Origin: Fodinibius sp. Rm-B-1B1-1 | Lineage (GTDB): Bacteria; Bacteroidota; Rhodothermia; Balneolales; Balneolaceae | Length of the DNA: 64,000 nt | Assembly (NCBI RefSeq): GCF_038594945.1 | Contig: NZ_JBCFYD010000001.1 | Coordinates: 930,001 to 994,000, forward strand | Direction: 5' to 3' | Shown here: positions 38,101-46,425 of the stretch, piece after piece | Position numbering within the stretch: position 1 is the first letter of the stretch | Layout: each line of letters begins with the position of its first letter | Position numbers and translations under genes: made by a program | Notes under the pieces: generated by a model | What the model was told of the DNA's origin: nothing | Databases searched by the model: none | The model's input: only the letters and a program-made list of their open reading frames with translations

Positions 38101-38827
38101 TGGGCTGGCCGTCCTCATAAATTACGGACACGTAATCTCTGATCCAGACTATCTCATTATTAGAGCTAAGCATCCGGTATTCAAAAGAATGATCGTTCCC
38201 CTGCTTTGTTTGATGGTGGCAAAACTTGGTAGCTTCTTCGCGGTCTTCGGGATGAATGTGATTTTGCCAAAAGTCAGATGTGTTTAGCCACTCTTCAGGA
38301 GAGTAACCCAGTATGTCATTAGCTTGTGGGCTTATATATTGAAATGCAAAAGTATCAGCATCAGCTTCCCATACAATACCATTTACCGACTGGATGAGCG
38401 ATTCGTATCGACTTTGTGTTTCCTCAAACCTCGATTGTTGAGCCTTGTGTTCTTCATAGTTGGTAATTTCTCTGATAATAGCAGGGCATAATCGGCTGAG
38501 GTCGTTTTTCATTACGTAGTCTGAAGCCCCCTTTAACATAGCATCTACGGCTTTATCTTCACCAATAGATTCTGATACTAAAATAAATGGAAGATTGGGA
38601 CTGTTTTCTTGTACATAAGTAAGGGCCTCAATACCGGTGATGTTGTGCAAGTCATAATCACAAATAATGAGTTGGGGAGGAGCTTCTTTAAGACAGTTGA
38701 TCAGCTCTTGTTTTGTGGATATTACCTGCAGTTGGATATCAGAATCTACCTTATTGAGTTCCGCCTTTATCTGTTTTACATCCTCGTCGTCATCCTCAAT
38801 TAGTAGTATTTGGTATGATTGTCCCAT
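35138..38827 (-). CDS. Hybrid sensor histidine kinase, REC-PAS(7)-HisKA-HATPase
   Basis: A 1229-residue soluble protein, with no membrane helices. Residues 1-125 are a receiver (YQILLIEDDDEDVKQIKAEL; phospho-Asp in LIICDYDLHNITGIEAL). Then come about seven PAS/PAC units, for example AYEIADIGHWELDLIHDNLF, AQNIAKLGYWKLDLQTDEVY and TNRLARVGSWEIDLTKDKSK, separated by the PAC endings DITARKEVERK, DITDQKEYEKK, DITEKKELELL, DIHDRKTSELE, DVTAEKEAERE and DITEQKKSHAR. The kinase core differs from that of the neighbour: a phytochrome-type HisKA (LEQFAYVASHDLQEPLRMVS), then HATPase (NLLNNAIKYT, DNGIGIKKE, GTGIGLAISRKIVEKHGG). First of three co-directional signalling genes. Confidence 0.92.
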   Translation of the reverse strand: MGQSYQILLIEDDDEDVKQIKAELNKVDSDIQLQVISTKQELINCLKEAPPQLIICDYDLHNITGIEALTYVQENSPNLPFILVSESIGEDKAVDAMLKGASDYVMKNDLSRLCPAIIREITNYEEHKAQQSRFEETQSRYESLIQSVNGIVWEADADTFAFQYISPQANDILGYSPEEWLNTSDFWQNHIHPEDREEATKFCHHQTKQGNDHSFEYRMLSSNNEIVWIRDYVSVIYEDGQPSQLRGLMVDISKEKQTEFQRDKAYEIADIGHWELDLIHDNLFWSDAVKSLHEVDQNFELDLETALDFYKEDDHRRKITNAIEQAIETGTPFDVELKIITAGGNERWVRAVGEPEFRNGTCVRIYGSTQDITARKEVERKLRDVVEHSTNMFYRHDTNHVLSYVSPQSKDFLGYPPEEAKQKWTEFATDHPINKKGFEYTQQAIYTGQTQPPFELQLQKKDGDIIWVLVNEAPIVEGGETVAIVGSLTDITDQKEYEKKIKETNKKLKAAQNIAKLGYWKLDLQTDEVYWSKQAYDIWEINPNQPIDMDVILTHMHPNDRDAFIKENEKTLTNHQPLNFQHRILLPGKSYKWVEVMGTIETASDGTPISLEGTVQDITEKKELELLLNQTNRLARVGSWEIDLTKDKSKQVFWSEMTREILEVKPDYNPTLEKAIKFYEPNSRKRIQKSIDKAINEGIAFDLELLVKTATGNKRWVRSIGQPEFIDGECVRIYGSYQDIHDRKTSELELERRNEFIETTLNNLPIGIAVNQIDNGKKVLMNPQFSKIYGWPEKVLNDKDTFFEKVYPDGEYREQIKDQILTDIQSGDPERMQWSNIKITTQNGDQRIVNSKNIPLPDQNLMISTVVDVTAEKEAEREKIQILERIDDAFFALDENWVVTYWNNKAEELLEMPREQILGENLWEIYDDAITLDFYPKYHKALTEQVTVQFEEHYPPLDKWFEVNAYPSETGLSVYFRDITEQKKSHARLLQLNQELEDHAEELAAANKELEQFAYVASHDLQEPLRMVSSFLKRLEKKYAHKLDDTAQQYIDFAVDGSQRMRRIILDLLNYSRIDQNDHKKQEVNLNKLIDEIKKLEHTRLQEKSAIIHCDDLPTIEAAQTPIQQVFQNLLNNAIKYTKEDTTPEVHISCEEHNNYWKFSITDNGIGIKKEFQDKIFTIFQRLHTQEEYAGTGIGLAISRKIVEKHGGEIWVDSKEGEGSTFYFTIRKY

Positions 38828-39459
38828 GATAGTACCAACTTTTTAGCTCCACTGTGACGATTATGATTAATAAATTGCCAGTTAGCAGAATGGTACCTTC
38901 TTATAGGATTTCATTAACAGACTGGCTAACAAACAACAATATTGATGCTACTTTATATTTATACCCCATTAAAAAGCACGTAGTTATTAACAAATATAAA
39001 AATTCTCTAATCTTATTATAATACGGCGGGGATAATAGTTCAAGAACAATGGAGATAAATTTCTACAAAGCAAAAATATCAAGGCCGTTATATTAGATCC
39101 ATCAGTAATTATTAGTTACAGAGAAGGGGATAATTATTGAGAAAGGTATATTAAAGTACTGTCTCAACAAACGTCTTATCCGCGAATTGCACGCATGCTT
39201 AGTCTATAAGTTGTACACCGATGAAAACAAAATTGGTGTATTACGGCTTGAATTTCAGATGTTGTATGGTCTTCGATAAGAAATAATGGAAACGGATATT
39301 AATACTTGCATTTACGTGCTCCTTGGTACTATGAGGTCCCCCTATTTTACATGTCGGCAGATGGAGCGGAAGAAAAATATTTGGTTGTCCCTTCCACCTT
39401 ATTTCAGAAATAGTTGTGGTGCGTGTGTTTTTTGCAAAGACTATCAGCTGTTTTATAGA
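38828..39459. other. Intergenic region, kinase start to NSS transporter stop
   Basis: 632 bases without an intact gene. It should contain the promoter of the kinase genes near 38830-38990 and the end of the NSS transcription unit. One coding-looking fragment is listed separately at 39303-39413. Confidence 0.5.
39303..39413 (+). pseudogene. Coding-like fragment of unrecognised gene
   Basis: Between an in-frame TAA and a TAG the plus strand reads 36 residues including LHLRAPWYYEVPLFYMSADG and EEKYLVVPSTLFQK, which looks like the end of a gene rather than random sequence. No start codon and no upstream extension were found. I do not recognise the family. Confidence 0.25.
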
Positions 39460-40965
39460 TCAAGCAGGGGAAGACTTTTCAGAAATAGTTCCATTATAAT
39501 AGTAGAGAAGTCCCATAATTATTCCCCACTGGACTACTATAGTAGCAACAGAGAATGCACTGAGAGGGTTATACCAAGTGTTTGGCGCATAGGTGGAAAT
39601 ACTTAAATAAATCCACCAAATTAGTAACGAGATAACTTCGACCGGAACAACATACTTAATAATTACTTTCCACCAACCACCGAGAGTATATTTTTCTTCT
39701 CCATTATTTACAATTTCTGATCTAAAACGTTCTGGTCCAAATCGGATAACAGCAAAAGACATAAAAGCACCGGATACCATTAGCCCAACAGACCAAACAA
39801 AATCTTGATTAGCCAGAATATCTACCGATAAAGCTGAAGGCAACCCCATAAAAAAGCCGGTCAAGCAGATAAAAATTGTCGCTGTTTTTCGGGGAAACCC
39901 CATATCTACAAACACACGACTGGCCAATTCAATCATTGATATCAATGAGCTAAAAGCAGCAAATGTCAAGCCTAAGAAAAATAGAATCGAAAAAAACTTC
40001 CCCCATGTCATCTCATTAAAAAGTTGTGGCATCCACATAAAAGTAAGACCTGTTGATGCGGGGCCAGAGGTTTTCATTATCTCCAGTATTTCAGCATTGT
40101 TCATCGTACTTCCCAAAGTTCCAAAAACTGTTGCGAAAATAGTCATGGCAGCAAGAAGTGAAACAATATTATTGCCAATACCTGTTTGAAATGCACTAAT
40201 TGTAATATCATCCTTGGTACGCATGTATGCACCATATGTCAAAATAAGCCCCCAGGCAGCCCCGGTATCCCAGGCGTTTTGGGTTAGTGCTTCGAGCCAT
40301 AGACTTGGCTCTAAAAGTGTTTGCCAATCGGGGGTAAATAAATACTCTAACCCCTGAATACTACCTGGAAGTGTAACGGCACGAATTAATGAAATTACAA
40401 CGACCAAAAGTAATGAGGGAATTAGAATTTTATTGATTCGTTCTATTGATGAAATGCCTTTTATGACAACAAGTCCTCCCAACCCCATCATAATAGCATG
40501 AAAAACAGAAGGCCAGAATGAACCCTGAAACCCTTCCCAAATCATATTGGCTTGTTGCATGTTTTCAGGGAGACTGGATGTGATAGATTCGACTAAATAG
40601 AATAGAGACCAACCTGCAACTACGCTATAGTAGAACATTATTGCAGTAGCAACGAAGCCTATAAAGCCTCCCATCCACCCATATTTTTTGCCTACCAACT
40701 TAACAAATGAGCCAATTACCCCTTTTCTCCCATATCTACCAATCCCGTACTCTGCAATAATAAGGGGGATGGAAAATAAGAAAAGACAACACAGCCAAGC
40801 GATTAAAAAAGCGCCACTTCCTTCTTCACCACCGTTTTGTGCTGCAATACGGGGGAATCGCCATATATTCCCTGTGCCTACTGCAATTCCCAATACGCTT
40901 AGGATTAAACCCAATTTGGTAGAAAATAAGGCCGTACTACTCTCACTCTTTTTGTCGGTGTTCAT
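39460..40965 (-). CDS. Sodium-dependent transporter, NSS (LeuT/SNF) family
   Basis: A 501-residue integral membrane protein with about 12 helices. The start KLGLILSVLGIAVGTGNIWRFP with GGGGAFL-like AQNGGEEGSGAFLIAWLCC is the signature of the LeuT/NSS fold, where unwound helices 1 and 6 hold Na+ and substrate. AILLTGAYMR-type motifs (GAAWGLILTYGAYMR) and TGLTFMWMPQLFNE are also typical. Members co-transport amino acids or related amines with Na+. It is divergent from the S10 carboxypeptidase gene and near SusC/SusD and two amidohydrolases, so an amino-acid role fits the context. The substrate is not readable. Confidence 0.92.
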   Translation of the reverse strand: MNTDKKSESSTALFSTKLGLILSVLGIAVGTGNIWRFPRIAAQNGGEEGSGAFLIAWLCCLFLFSIPLIIAEYGIGRYGRKGVIGSFVKLVGKKYGWMGGFIGFVATAIMFYYSVVAGWSLFYLVESITSSLPENMQQANMIWEGFQGSFWPSVFHAIMMGLGGLVVIKGISSIERINKILIPSLLLVVVISLIRAVTLPGSIQGLEYLFTPDWQTLLEPSLWLEALTQNAWDTGAAWGLILTYGAYMRTKDDITISAFQTGIGNNIVSLLAAMTIFATVFGTLGSTMNNAEILEIMKTSGPASTGLTFMWMPQLFNEMTWGKFFSILFFLGLTFAAFSSLISMIELASRVFVDMGFPRKTATIFICLTGFFMGLPSALSVDILANQDFVWSVGLMVSGAFMSFAVIRFGPERFRSEIVNNGEEKYTLGGWWKVIIKYVVPVEVISLLIWWIYLSISTYAPNTWYNPLSAFSVATIVVQWGIIMGLLYYYNGTISEKSSPA

Positions 40966-41067
40966 GTTATGGGCTTGTGTGTGTCTGTTCCAATTGGCTA
41001 AACATATAAATAACTAACTACTATGAATTATTGAGGATATCATCAAACCGTTCTATGGTTAAACTTT

Positions 41068-41086
41068 GTAAATGATAATCATTGTG
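41068..41086. promoter_or_regulatory. Fur-box-like palindrome
   Basis: The 19-base window contains AATGATAATCATT and matches the E. coli-style Fur consensus (GATAATGATAATCATTATC) at about 15 of 19 positions by hand count. Located between divergent genes, 103 bases upstream of the transporter start. Confidence 0.4.
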
Positions 41087-41098
41087 ATTTTATCACAA
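41082..41098. promoter_or_regulatory. CRP/FNR-like inverted repeat
   Basis: TTGTGA and TCACAA arms, six bases each, around the 5-base spacer TTTTA. Same arm sequence as CRP-family half sites (TGTGA/TCACA) but with one base less spacing. It overlaps the Fur-like palindrome by five bases. Confidence 0.4.
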
Positions 41099-41329
41099 GG
41101 TTAGAGAAACATAGGTTGCCCATAAACCCTAATTGCTTTGAATAACTATCTCCCTTGTTACTTGTAGATTATAAATTATTGTAAAACCCTACAGCTTGCT
41201 TTTGGAAAGACGGGGAGGTGTATTTATAGTAAAATTTAAAAATGGGATGTAATAGACTAATAAAGCTAATAGCAAATAACTAAGTCTATCTGATAGATAA
41301 TTCTAATTGAAAATAAACCTGTTGAATAT

Positions 41330-42844
41330 ATGGATATAAGAAAAAGAAATACCTTTTGGGAGTATTGTTGTTTTGTAGTCTTATTTCTTGTTCTGGCAAT
41401 GATGTCCACAAAAAGTTATGCCCAAGAGAGAAAACTACCTGCAGACACAACGATTGTCTCAACAGATAATGTGACGATTAAAGGTGAGGAAGTGCCTTAT
41501 CGTGTAAGTGTAGGCACCCAGCCCGTTTACGGTGAAGATGGTAAACCTGATGCTTCTCTGTTTTATACCTACTACGAACGAACTGATGTAGAGGATAAAG
41601 AGAATCGTCCAATTTTCGTTTCATTCAACGGTGGACCTGGTGCGGGTTCCTTATGGATGCATTTGGGATATACCAGTCCCAAACGTTTGAAGATTAGTGA
41701 TGAAGGTTATCCTGTACAACCATATGGAGTTGAGGATAATCCGCATTCTATTTTAGATGTAGCGGATATTGTATATGTAAATCCTGTTAATACAGGTTTT
41801 TCGCGGATTCTCAATGATGGTGAAAAAGAACAGTTCTTTGGTGTTAATGAGGATCTCAAGTATTTAGCTGACTGGATCGATAATTTTATTTCGAGACAGG
41901 AACGCTGGGAATCACCTAAATATCTGATTGGGGAAAGTTATGGAACTCCGAGAGTTTCTGGTTTAGCCGGACAGTTACAGGGTCGGCACTGGATGTTTTT
42001 AAATGGAATAGTATTGGTATCTCCAACTGGTTTAGGTTTAGAGCCAGAAGGTCCATCCCCGCGTTCTTCTGTATTAAAACTACCCTATTTTACTGCTGCT
42101 GCTTGGTATCATGAACAGCTGCCTCAAGATCTGCAAAGTCAGAAACTGGAAGATATTTTACCTGAAGTAGAAGAATTTACTATTGAAGAATTCTTGCCGG
42201 CAATATCCTACGGAGGTTTTATTGATGAAAAACGTCGACAAGATCTGGCTCAACAAATTGCACGCTATTCTGGGTTGTCGAAAGACTTTGTTCTTGATTA
42301 TAATCTTGCGGTACCGGCATCGGTATTTTGGAAAGAGCTACTTCGTGATGAGGGATATACTATAGGCCGACTCGATTCCCGTTATACAGGAATTGACAAA
42401 ACCCAAGGTGGTGATCGACCAGATTATTCTCCTGAATACTCCTCTTGGAAACACTCTTTTACACCGGCCATTAATCATTACCTGCAAGACCAGCTTGGCT
42501 TTAAAACAGATCTGCAATATTATGTTTCAGGACCAGTCCGACCATGGAATAGAGAAGGTAATGAAACAGGAGAGATGCTTCGTCAAGCTATGGCAGAGAA
42601 TCCAAACTTGGAGGTGATGGTTCAATCAGGATATTACGATGGTGCAACGGATTATTTCTCAGCTAAATATACCATGTGGAATATAGATCCAAGCGGAAAG
42701 ATGCAGGATCGTTTCCGTTTTGAAGGGTATCGAAGCGGACATATGATGTATTTACGTTCTGAAGACTTAGAAACGTCGAATGAACACATTCGAGAATTTA
42801 TTAGAGAATCGATGCCTGCTAAAGGGGCACCCGCAAAGTATTGA
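41330..42844 (+). CDS. Secreted serine carboxypeptidase (peptidase S10)
   Basis: A 504-residue exported protein; signal peptide at about residues 13-31 (FVVLFLVLAMMSTKSYA). The S10 motif NGGPGAGSLWMHLGY (oxyanion region), the nucleophile in IGESYGTPRV (Gly-x-Ser-Tyr-Gly), the Asp in SGYYDGATDYFSAKY and the His in GYRSGHMMY complete the triad. S10 enzymes remove C-terminal residues from peptides at acidic to neutral pH. Located in a group with NSS transporter, SusC/SusD and two secreted amidohydrolases; a role in extracellular or periplasmic peptide degradation is inferred. Terminator hairpin follows at 42868-42908. Nothing truncated. Confidence 0.93.
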   Translation: MDIRKRNTFWEYCCFVVLFLVLAMMSTKSYAQERKLPADTTIVSTDNVTIKGEEVPYRVSVGTQPVYGEDGKPDASLFYTYYERTDVEDKENRPIFVSFNGGPGAGSLWMHLGYTSPKRLKISDEGYPVQPYGVEDNPHSILDVADIVYVNPVNTGFSRILNDGEKEQFFGVNEDLKYLADWIDNFISRQERWESPKYLIGESYGTPRVSGLAGQLQGRHWMFLNGIVLVSPTGLGLEPEGPSPRSSVLKLPYFTAAAWYHEQLPQDLQSQKLEDILPEVEEFTIEEFLPAISYGGFIDEKRRQDLAQQIARYSGLSKDFVLDYNLAVPASVFWKELLRDEGYTIGRLDSRYTGIDKTQGGDRPDYSPEYSSWKHSFTPAINHYLQDQLGFKTDLQYYVSGPVRPWNREGNETGEMLRQAMAENPNLEVMVQSGYYDGATDYFSAKYTMWNIDPSGKMQDRFRFEGYRSGHMMYLRSEDLETSNEHIREFIRESMPAKGAPAKY

Positions 42845-43196
42845 GTTTTTTAGTGAGTAACTCTTTTAATGGCATAGCATATTTTATGCTATGCCATTTT
42901 CTATTTTATAAGAGTGTAACCTGAAATTATAACCTACAACTTTGATTTGTAAACTTCCCTAAAGCAGGCTTACAGGAGAGAATTATTGGATATGCTGTAA
43001 TAGCATAAAAAATTGGAGAGTATACCCATCTATTTTTAATGAAAGAATTGTAAATATTGCCCACTACACGCGATTTTTTCATCCTTTTACAATATAAATA
43101 TTGATTTTGTGGCTGTATTCGACAACCATACCGAGTCAAATTAAAATAATCTAATCTCAAAAGGAGTTTAGATAAATAAAGTAAGGGGATATAACT
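42845..43196. other. Intergenic region upstream of the second susC
   Basis: 352 bases holding the terminator at 42868-42908 and, at its right end, AAAGGAG (43158-43164 region) some 30 bases before susC. No clear promoter boxes were found. Confidence 0.4.
42868..42908 (+). terminator. Terminator of the S10 peptidase gene
   Basis: AATGGCATAGCAT (42868-42880) and ATGCTATGCCATT (42886-42898) form a perfect 13-bp stem with a 5-base loop, followed by TTCTATTTTA. It lies 24 bases after the stop. Confidence 0.75.
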
Positions 43197-46100
43197 ATGA
43201 GGACATATATAAAAACGGCTCTGGTTTTATTTTTCCTTTTGTGTTTTACAAGTATCGGATGGGCACAAACAGGAAGTATAGAAGGACAGGTTACGGAAAG
43301 TAATGGAACGACAATGCCTGGAGTTAATGTGGTTGTTGAAGGGCAAAGTATTGGATCTACAACCGATGCAGAGGGTAATTTTCGTATAAATTCGGTGCCC
43401 ATAGGAGTGGTAGAAGTAACGGCTCGTTTTATCGGGTATAGTACCCAAACAAAAGAAGTTGAAGTGACTGCGGATGAAGTTGTTCGAGTCAATTTCACAT
43501 TAAGAACTTCAACGATGAATTTAGATGAAGTTGTTGTAACTGGAACGGGGGGAGAGGTGGAACGCCAATCGTTAGGTCACACTATTTCTTCTGTTAATAT
43601 GAGCGGGGTGGAAAATGTTTCTTCAAATTCTGTACAGGATGCCTTGCAAGGTAAAATTGCTGGAGTGAGTATTAATACCCAGAGTGGTGCGATTGATCAA
43701 GAACCAAAGATACGAATCCGGGGTACCTCAAGTTTGGCAATGTCAAACCAACCATTGATATATGTTGATGGGGTTCGAGTTAATGGGACTGGAGGTTTTG
43801 CTCCGGGATTTGATGCTGGGGGGTTAGGTTCTCCATCAGGGTTATCCAATATAAATTTTGATGCTATAGAAAGAGTTGAAATTCTGAAAGGTCCAGCTGC
43901 TGCAACTCTTTATGGATCACAAGCAAATGCAGGGGTAATGCAGATTTTTACGACACAAGGAAGTGAGCAGTCGGCTCCAAAGTTTGATATTGAGTTAGGA
44001 GCCAGTGTTCATCAAATGCCAGATAGATTTAAGAAAAATGCTGGTTTTGCAGAGACGCCAGCTGAGCAGCAAAATATAAGAGATATCCTGGGGGTGAATG
44101 TTGATTTATATGAACCATTTGAGACTCCCGTTAACCTTATTGACTTGTATAGTCCTGGGATTGGTCAAGAATACTCAGGTTCGGTGCAAGGTGGCGGAGA
44201 GTCAATGACCTATTTTGCTAATCTTCGATATAATCATACTGATGGTCCTTGGAACCCTCAGTCCTCAAATTTTAATGGTGGAGATATTGGGCAATCAAGT
44301 GATATTTATAAAAAGTTTTATTTTAGTGGAAATTTAAACTTTATACCCACCGATGAGTTTCGGATACGAGCTCAAACATCTTACACAAATTCCAATATTG
44401 ATATCTATGAAAGTGGCATTACTATTTATACGCCAACAAGTACTGCCCGATATGCCAAGCCAGAGCGAGTTGGACAAGTAAGTGAATATGATACTTTTGG
44501 AATCCCCTTATTTGCAACAGTAAGAGAGGGGACGTATCCACAAGTAACGGATGTGTCTAATCAAGGAAGGTTTGTTCTACAGGCTGATTACTTACCTTCT
44601 GAAGATATTACAATCGATGCTTCGTTTGGTATAGATTACCGTGATCAGCGAAGTACTAATTATTTGCCATTTGGTTATGCTGTTGATGGATTAGCTCCTA
44701 CTTCAAATGGTGAGATAACTATTGGTACAAGGCAACAAATGATTTGGTCTTTAGAGGCAAAAATGAATTGGTCAACAAATTTCACGGAAAATATCGAATC
44801 GAAATTTGTCACTGGCTTTCAAGGATACCATGATGAACAGAATACCTCTGCCAGTACGGGGACTAATTTTTCAGGTCCAGGATTAGAAGTTTTAGGTGCG
44901 ACTGCTTCTCAAACCAGTACATCTGGTTTCCAAGAAGTGGTAAACGCTGGTTTATTTGCCCAAGAGCAAATTGACTATAGCGATTGGGTTTATTTTACAG
45001 TTGGAGTTAGATTAGATGCAAGTAGTGCTTTTGGGGATGATTTTAATTATGCCACCTATCCCAAGGTTTCAGCATCATTTTTACCGACGGATGCTTTTGA
45101 TTTTGAAATCAATAATGTTTCAACAATAAGATTACGTGCAGCTTGGGGGCAATCAGGTCAACAGCCGGGTGCATTTGATAGATTTACAACCTTTGTTCCG
45201 GTTAATTCTCCCGAAGGTTCTGGGGTATTACCAGGAAATCCGGGCAATCCAGATTTAAAGCCTGAAGTAGCTACAGAATGGGAGGCTGGTTTTGAACTTG
45301 GGTTATTAGAAGATCGAATAGGAATAGAAGCAACTTATTGGGATAGAATTGTGGAAGACGCACTTATCGACCGAACCTTTGCACCATCGGGAGGGTTTAC
45401 CACTCCGCAGCTTACAAATGCTGCAGAGCTCAAAGCCCGGGGAGTAGAATTGGGGTTGAATAGTGATGTTATACAAAGTCAAAAACTTGATTTAAGTGTT
45501 TTTGTAAACGCTGCTTATTTGTATGAAAATATTAATTCTCTTGGAGGAGAGCCTCCGATAAAGGTTGACGCAAGTTATATTCGTGACAGAATGTTTATTA
45601 AAGAGGGTTATGCACCGGGTTCTTATTTTGGCACTAAGTTACCAACGGGTATTGACTTTCCATTTGATAGCAATCAGGACGGTACCCCTGATACGCAATC
45701 AGAACTTGAAAACTTTTTCTCTGGTCCAGTAGATCCTGGTACATTTAATTCGGCTATCATGGTAGCTGGCCCTGATGGCGAAGCGTTACCCGGAGGATCG
45801 ACCTACTTAGATCATTATCTTGGTAAGCAAACTCCTGATTGGGAAGGAAGTTTTGGGTTTAATGCAAATCTATTTGAAAATTTCACAATAAGTTCTCGCT
45901 TTCAGTATGCAGCGGGCAATTATTACCATCATAACTTAACCGATGCTTTTAGGAGAGTGAATAGTGCTATTGGACGGAACGTTATGAAGTCTGCTGAATT
46001 GGAAGCTACGTTAAAAAATCCAAACAGTAGTACAAGTGAAAGAATATCAGCAGCCCGCACTTGGGTTAATGAGATGGTTTCTCTTTCTCCCTTTGATGGG

Positions 46101-46388
46101 CTTAACGAAATCGAAAAAGCGGACTACATAAGATGGCAAAATTTGAGTATCTCCTATCAAATTCCATCGGAAAAGGTCGAAAGTTTGGGAATCAATAATG
46201 CTTCTTTGACGCTTTCCGGAAGTAATATCGCATTATGGAGTAAGTACGGTGGGGTTGATCCACTGGCCACTGGAGAAGGTAGCTTGGGTCAGGGGGCCTC
46301 ATTACAAGAAAACTTTGGTGGCGGTATGGATACCTATGGAACGCCACTGCTAAGAAGTTATACAATGACTCTCAAGTTTGATTTTTAA
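43197..46388 (+). CDS. SusC/RagA-family TonB-dependent outer-membrane receptor (second locus)
   Basis: A 1063-residue receptor: signal peptide 1-23 (LLCFTSIGWA), a carboxypeptidase-regulatory-like domain (about 24-105; EGQVTESNGTTMPGVNVVVEG), plug with LDEVVVTGTGGEVERQSLGH, RIRGTSSLAMSNQPLIYVDGV and IERVEILKGPAAATLYGSQANAGV, and a barrel ending YTMTLKFDF with terminal Phe. It imports an oligomeric nutrient using TonB energy. The plug reads VVTGTG rather than the VVVGYG of the other SusC, marking a different subgroup. It starts a group with SusD and two secreted amidohydrolases and lies next to the S10 peptidase, so peptides are a plausible substrate, by context only. Confidence 0.95.
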   Translation: MRTYIKTALVLFFLLCFTSIGWAQTGSIEGQVTESNGTTMPGVNVVVEGQSIGSTTDAEGNFRINSVPIGVVEVTARFIGYSTQTKEVEVTADEVVRVNFTLRTSTMNLDEVVVTGTGGEVERQSLGHTISSVNMSGVENVSSNSVQDALQGKIAGVSINTQSGAIDQEPKIRIRGTSSLAMSNQPLIYVDGVRVNGTGGFAPGFDAGGLGSPSGLSNINFDAIERVEILKGPAAATLYGSQANAGVMQIFTTQGSEQSAPKFDIELGASVHQMPDRFKKNAGFAETPAEQQNIRDILGVNVDLYEPFETPVNLIDLYSPGIGQEYSGSVQGGGESMTYFANLRYNHTDGPWNPQSSNFNGGDIGQSSDIYKKFYFSGNLNFIPTDEFRIRAQTSYTNSNIDIYESGITIYTPTSTARYAKPERVGQVSEYDTFGIPLFATVREGTYPQVTDVSNQGRFVLQADYLPSEDITIDASFGIDYRDQRSTNYLPFGYAVDGLAPTSNGEITIGTRQQMIWSLEAKMNWSTNFTENIESKFVTGFQGYHDEQNTSASTGTNFSGPGLEVLGATASQTSTSGFQEVVNAGLFAQEQIDYSDWVYFTVGVRLDASSAFGDDFNYATYPKVSASFLPTDAFDFEINNVSTIRLRAAWGQSGQQPGAFDRFTTFVPVNSPEGSGVLPGNPGNPDLKPEVATEWEAGFELGLLEDRIGIEATYWDRIVEDALIDRTFAPSGGFTTPQLTNAAELKARGVELGLNSDVIQSQKLDLSVFVNAAYLYENINSLGGEPPIKVDASYIRDRMFIKEGYAPGSYFGTKLPTGIDFPFDSNQDGTPDTQSELENFFSGPVDPGTFNSAIMVAGPDGEALPGGSTYLDHYLGKQTPDWEGSFGFNANLFENFTISSRFQYAAGNYYHHNLTDAFRRVNSAIGRNVMKSAELEATLKNPNSSTSERISAARTWVNEMVSLSPFDGLNEIEKADYIRWQNLSISYQIPSEKVESLGINNASLTLSGSNIALWSKYGGVDPLATGEGSLGQGASLQENFGGGMDTYGTPLLRSYTMTLKFDF

Positions 46389-46425
46389 AAAATTGTTAGT
46401 GAGACCAATTTTTCATTCTAAAATT

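Larger units (their letters stand above)
40966..41329. promoter_or_regulatory. Divergent control region, NSS transporter / S10 peptidase
   Basis: 364 bases. A Fur-box-like palindrome (AATGATAATCATT core, 41068-41086) overlaps a second palindrome TTGTGA-5 nt-TCACAA (41082-41098) resembling a CRP/FNR operator half-site pair. No gene seen. Confidence 0.5.

Noticed and set aside
39286-39606. Plus-strand open frame of 106 codons
   Set aside because: Overlaps the end of the NSS transporter and has no motif or ribosome site; the better coding-like frame is in another phase.
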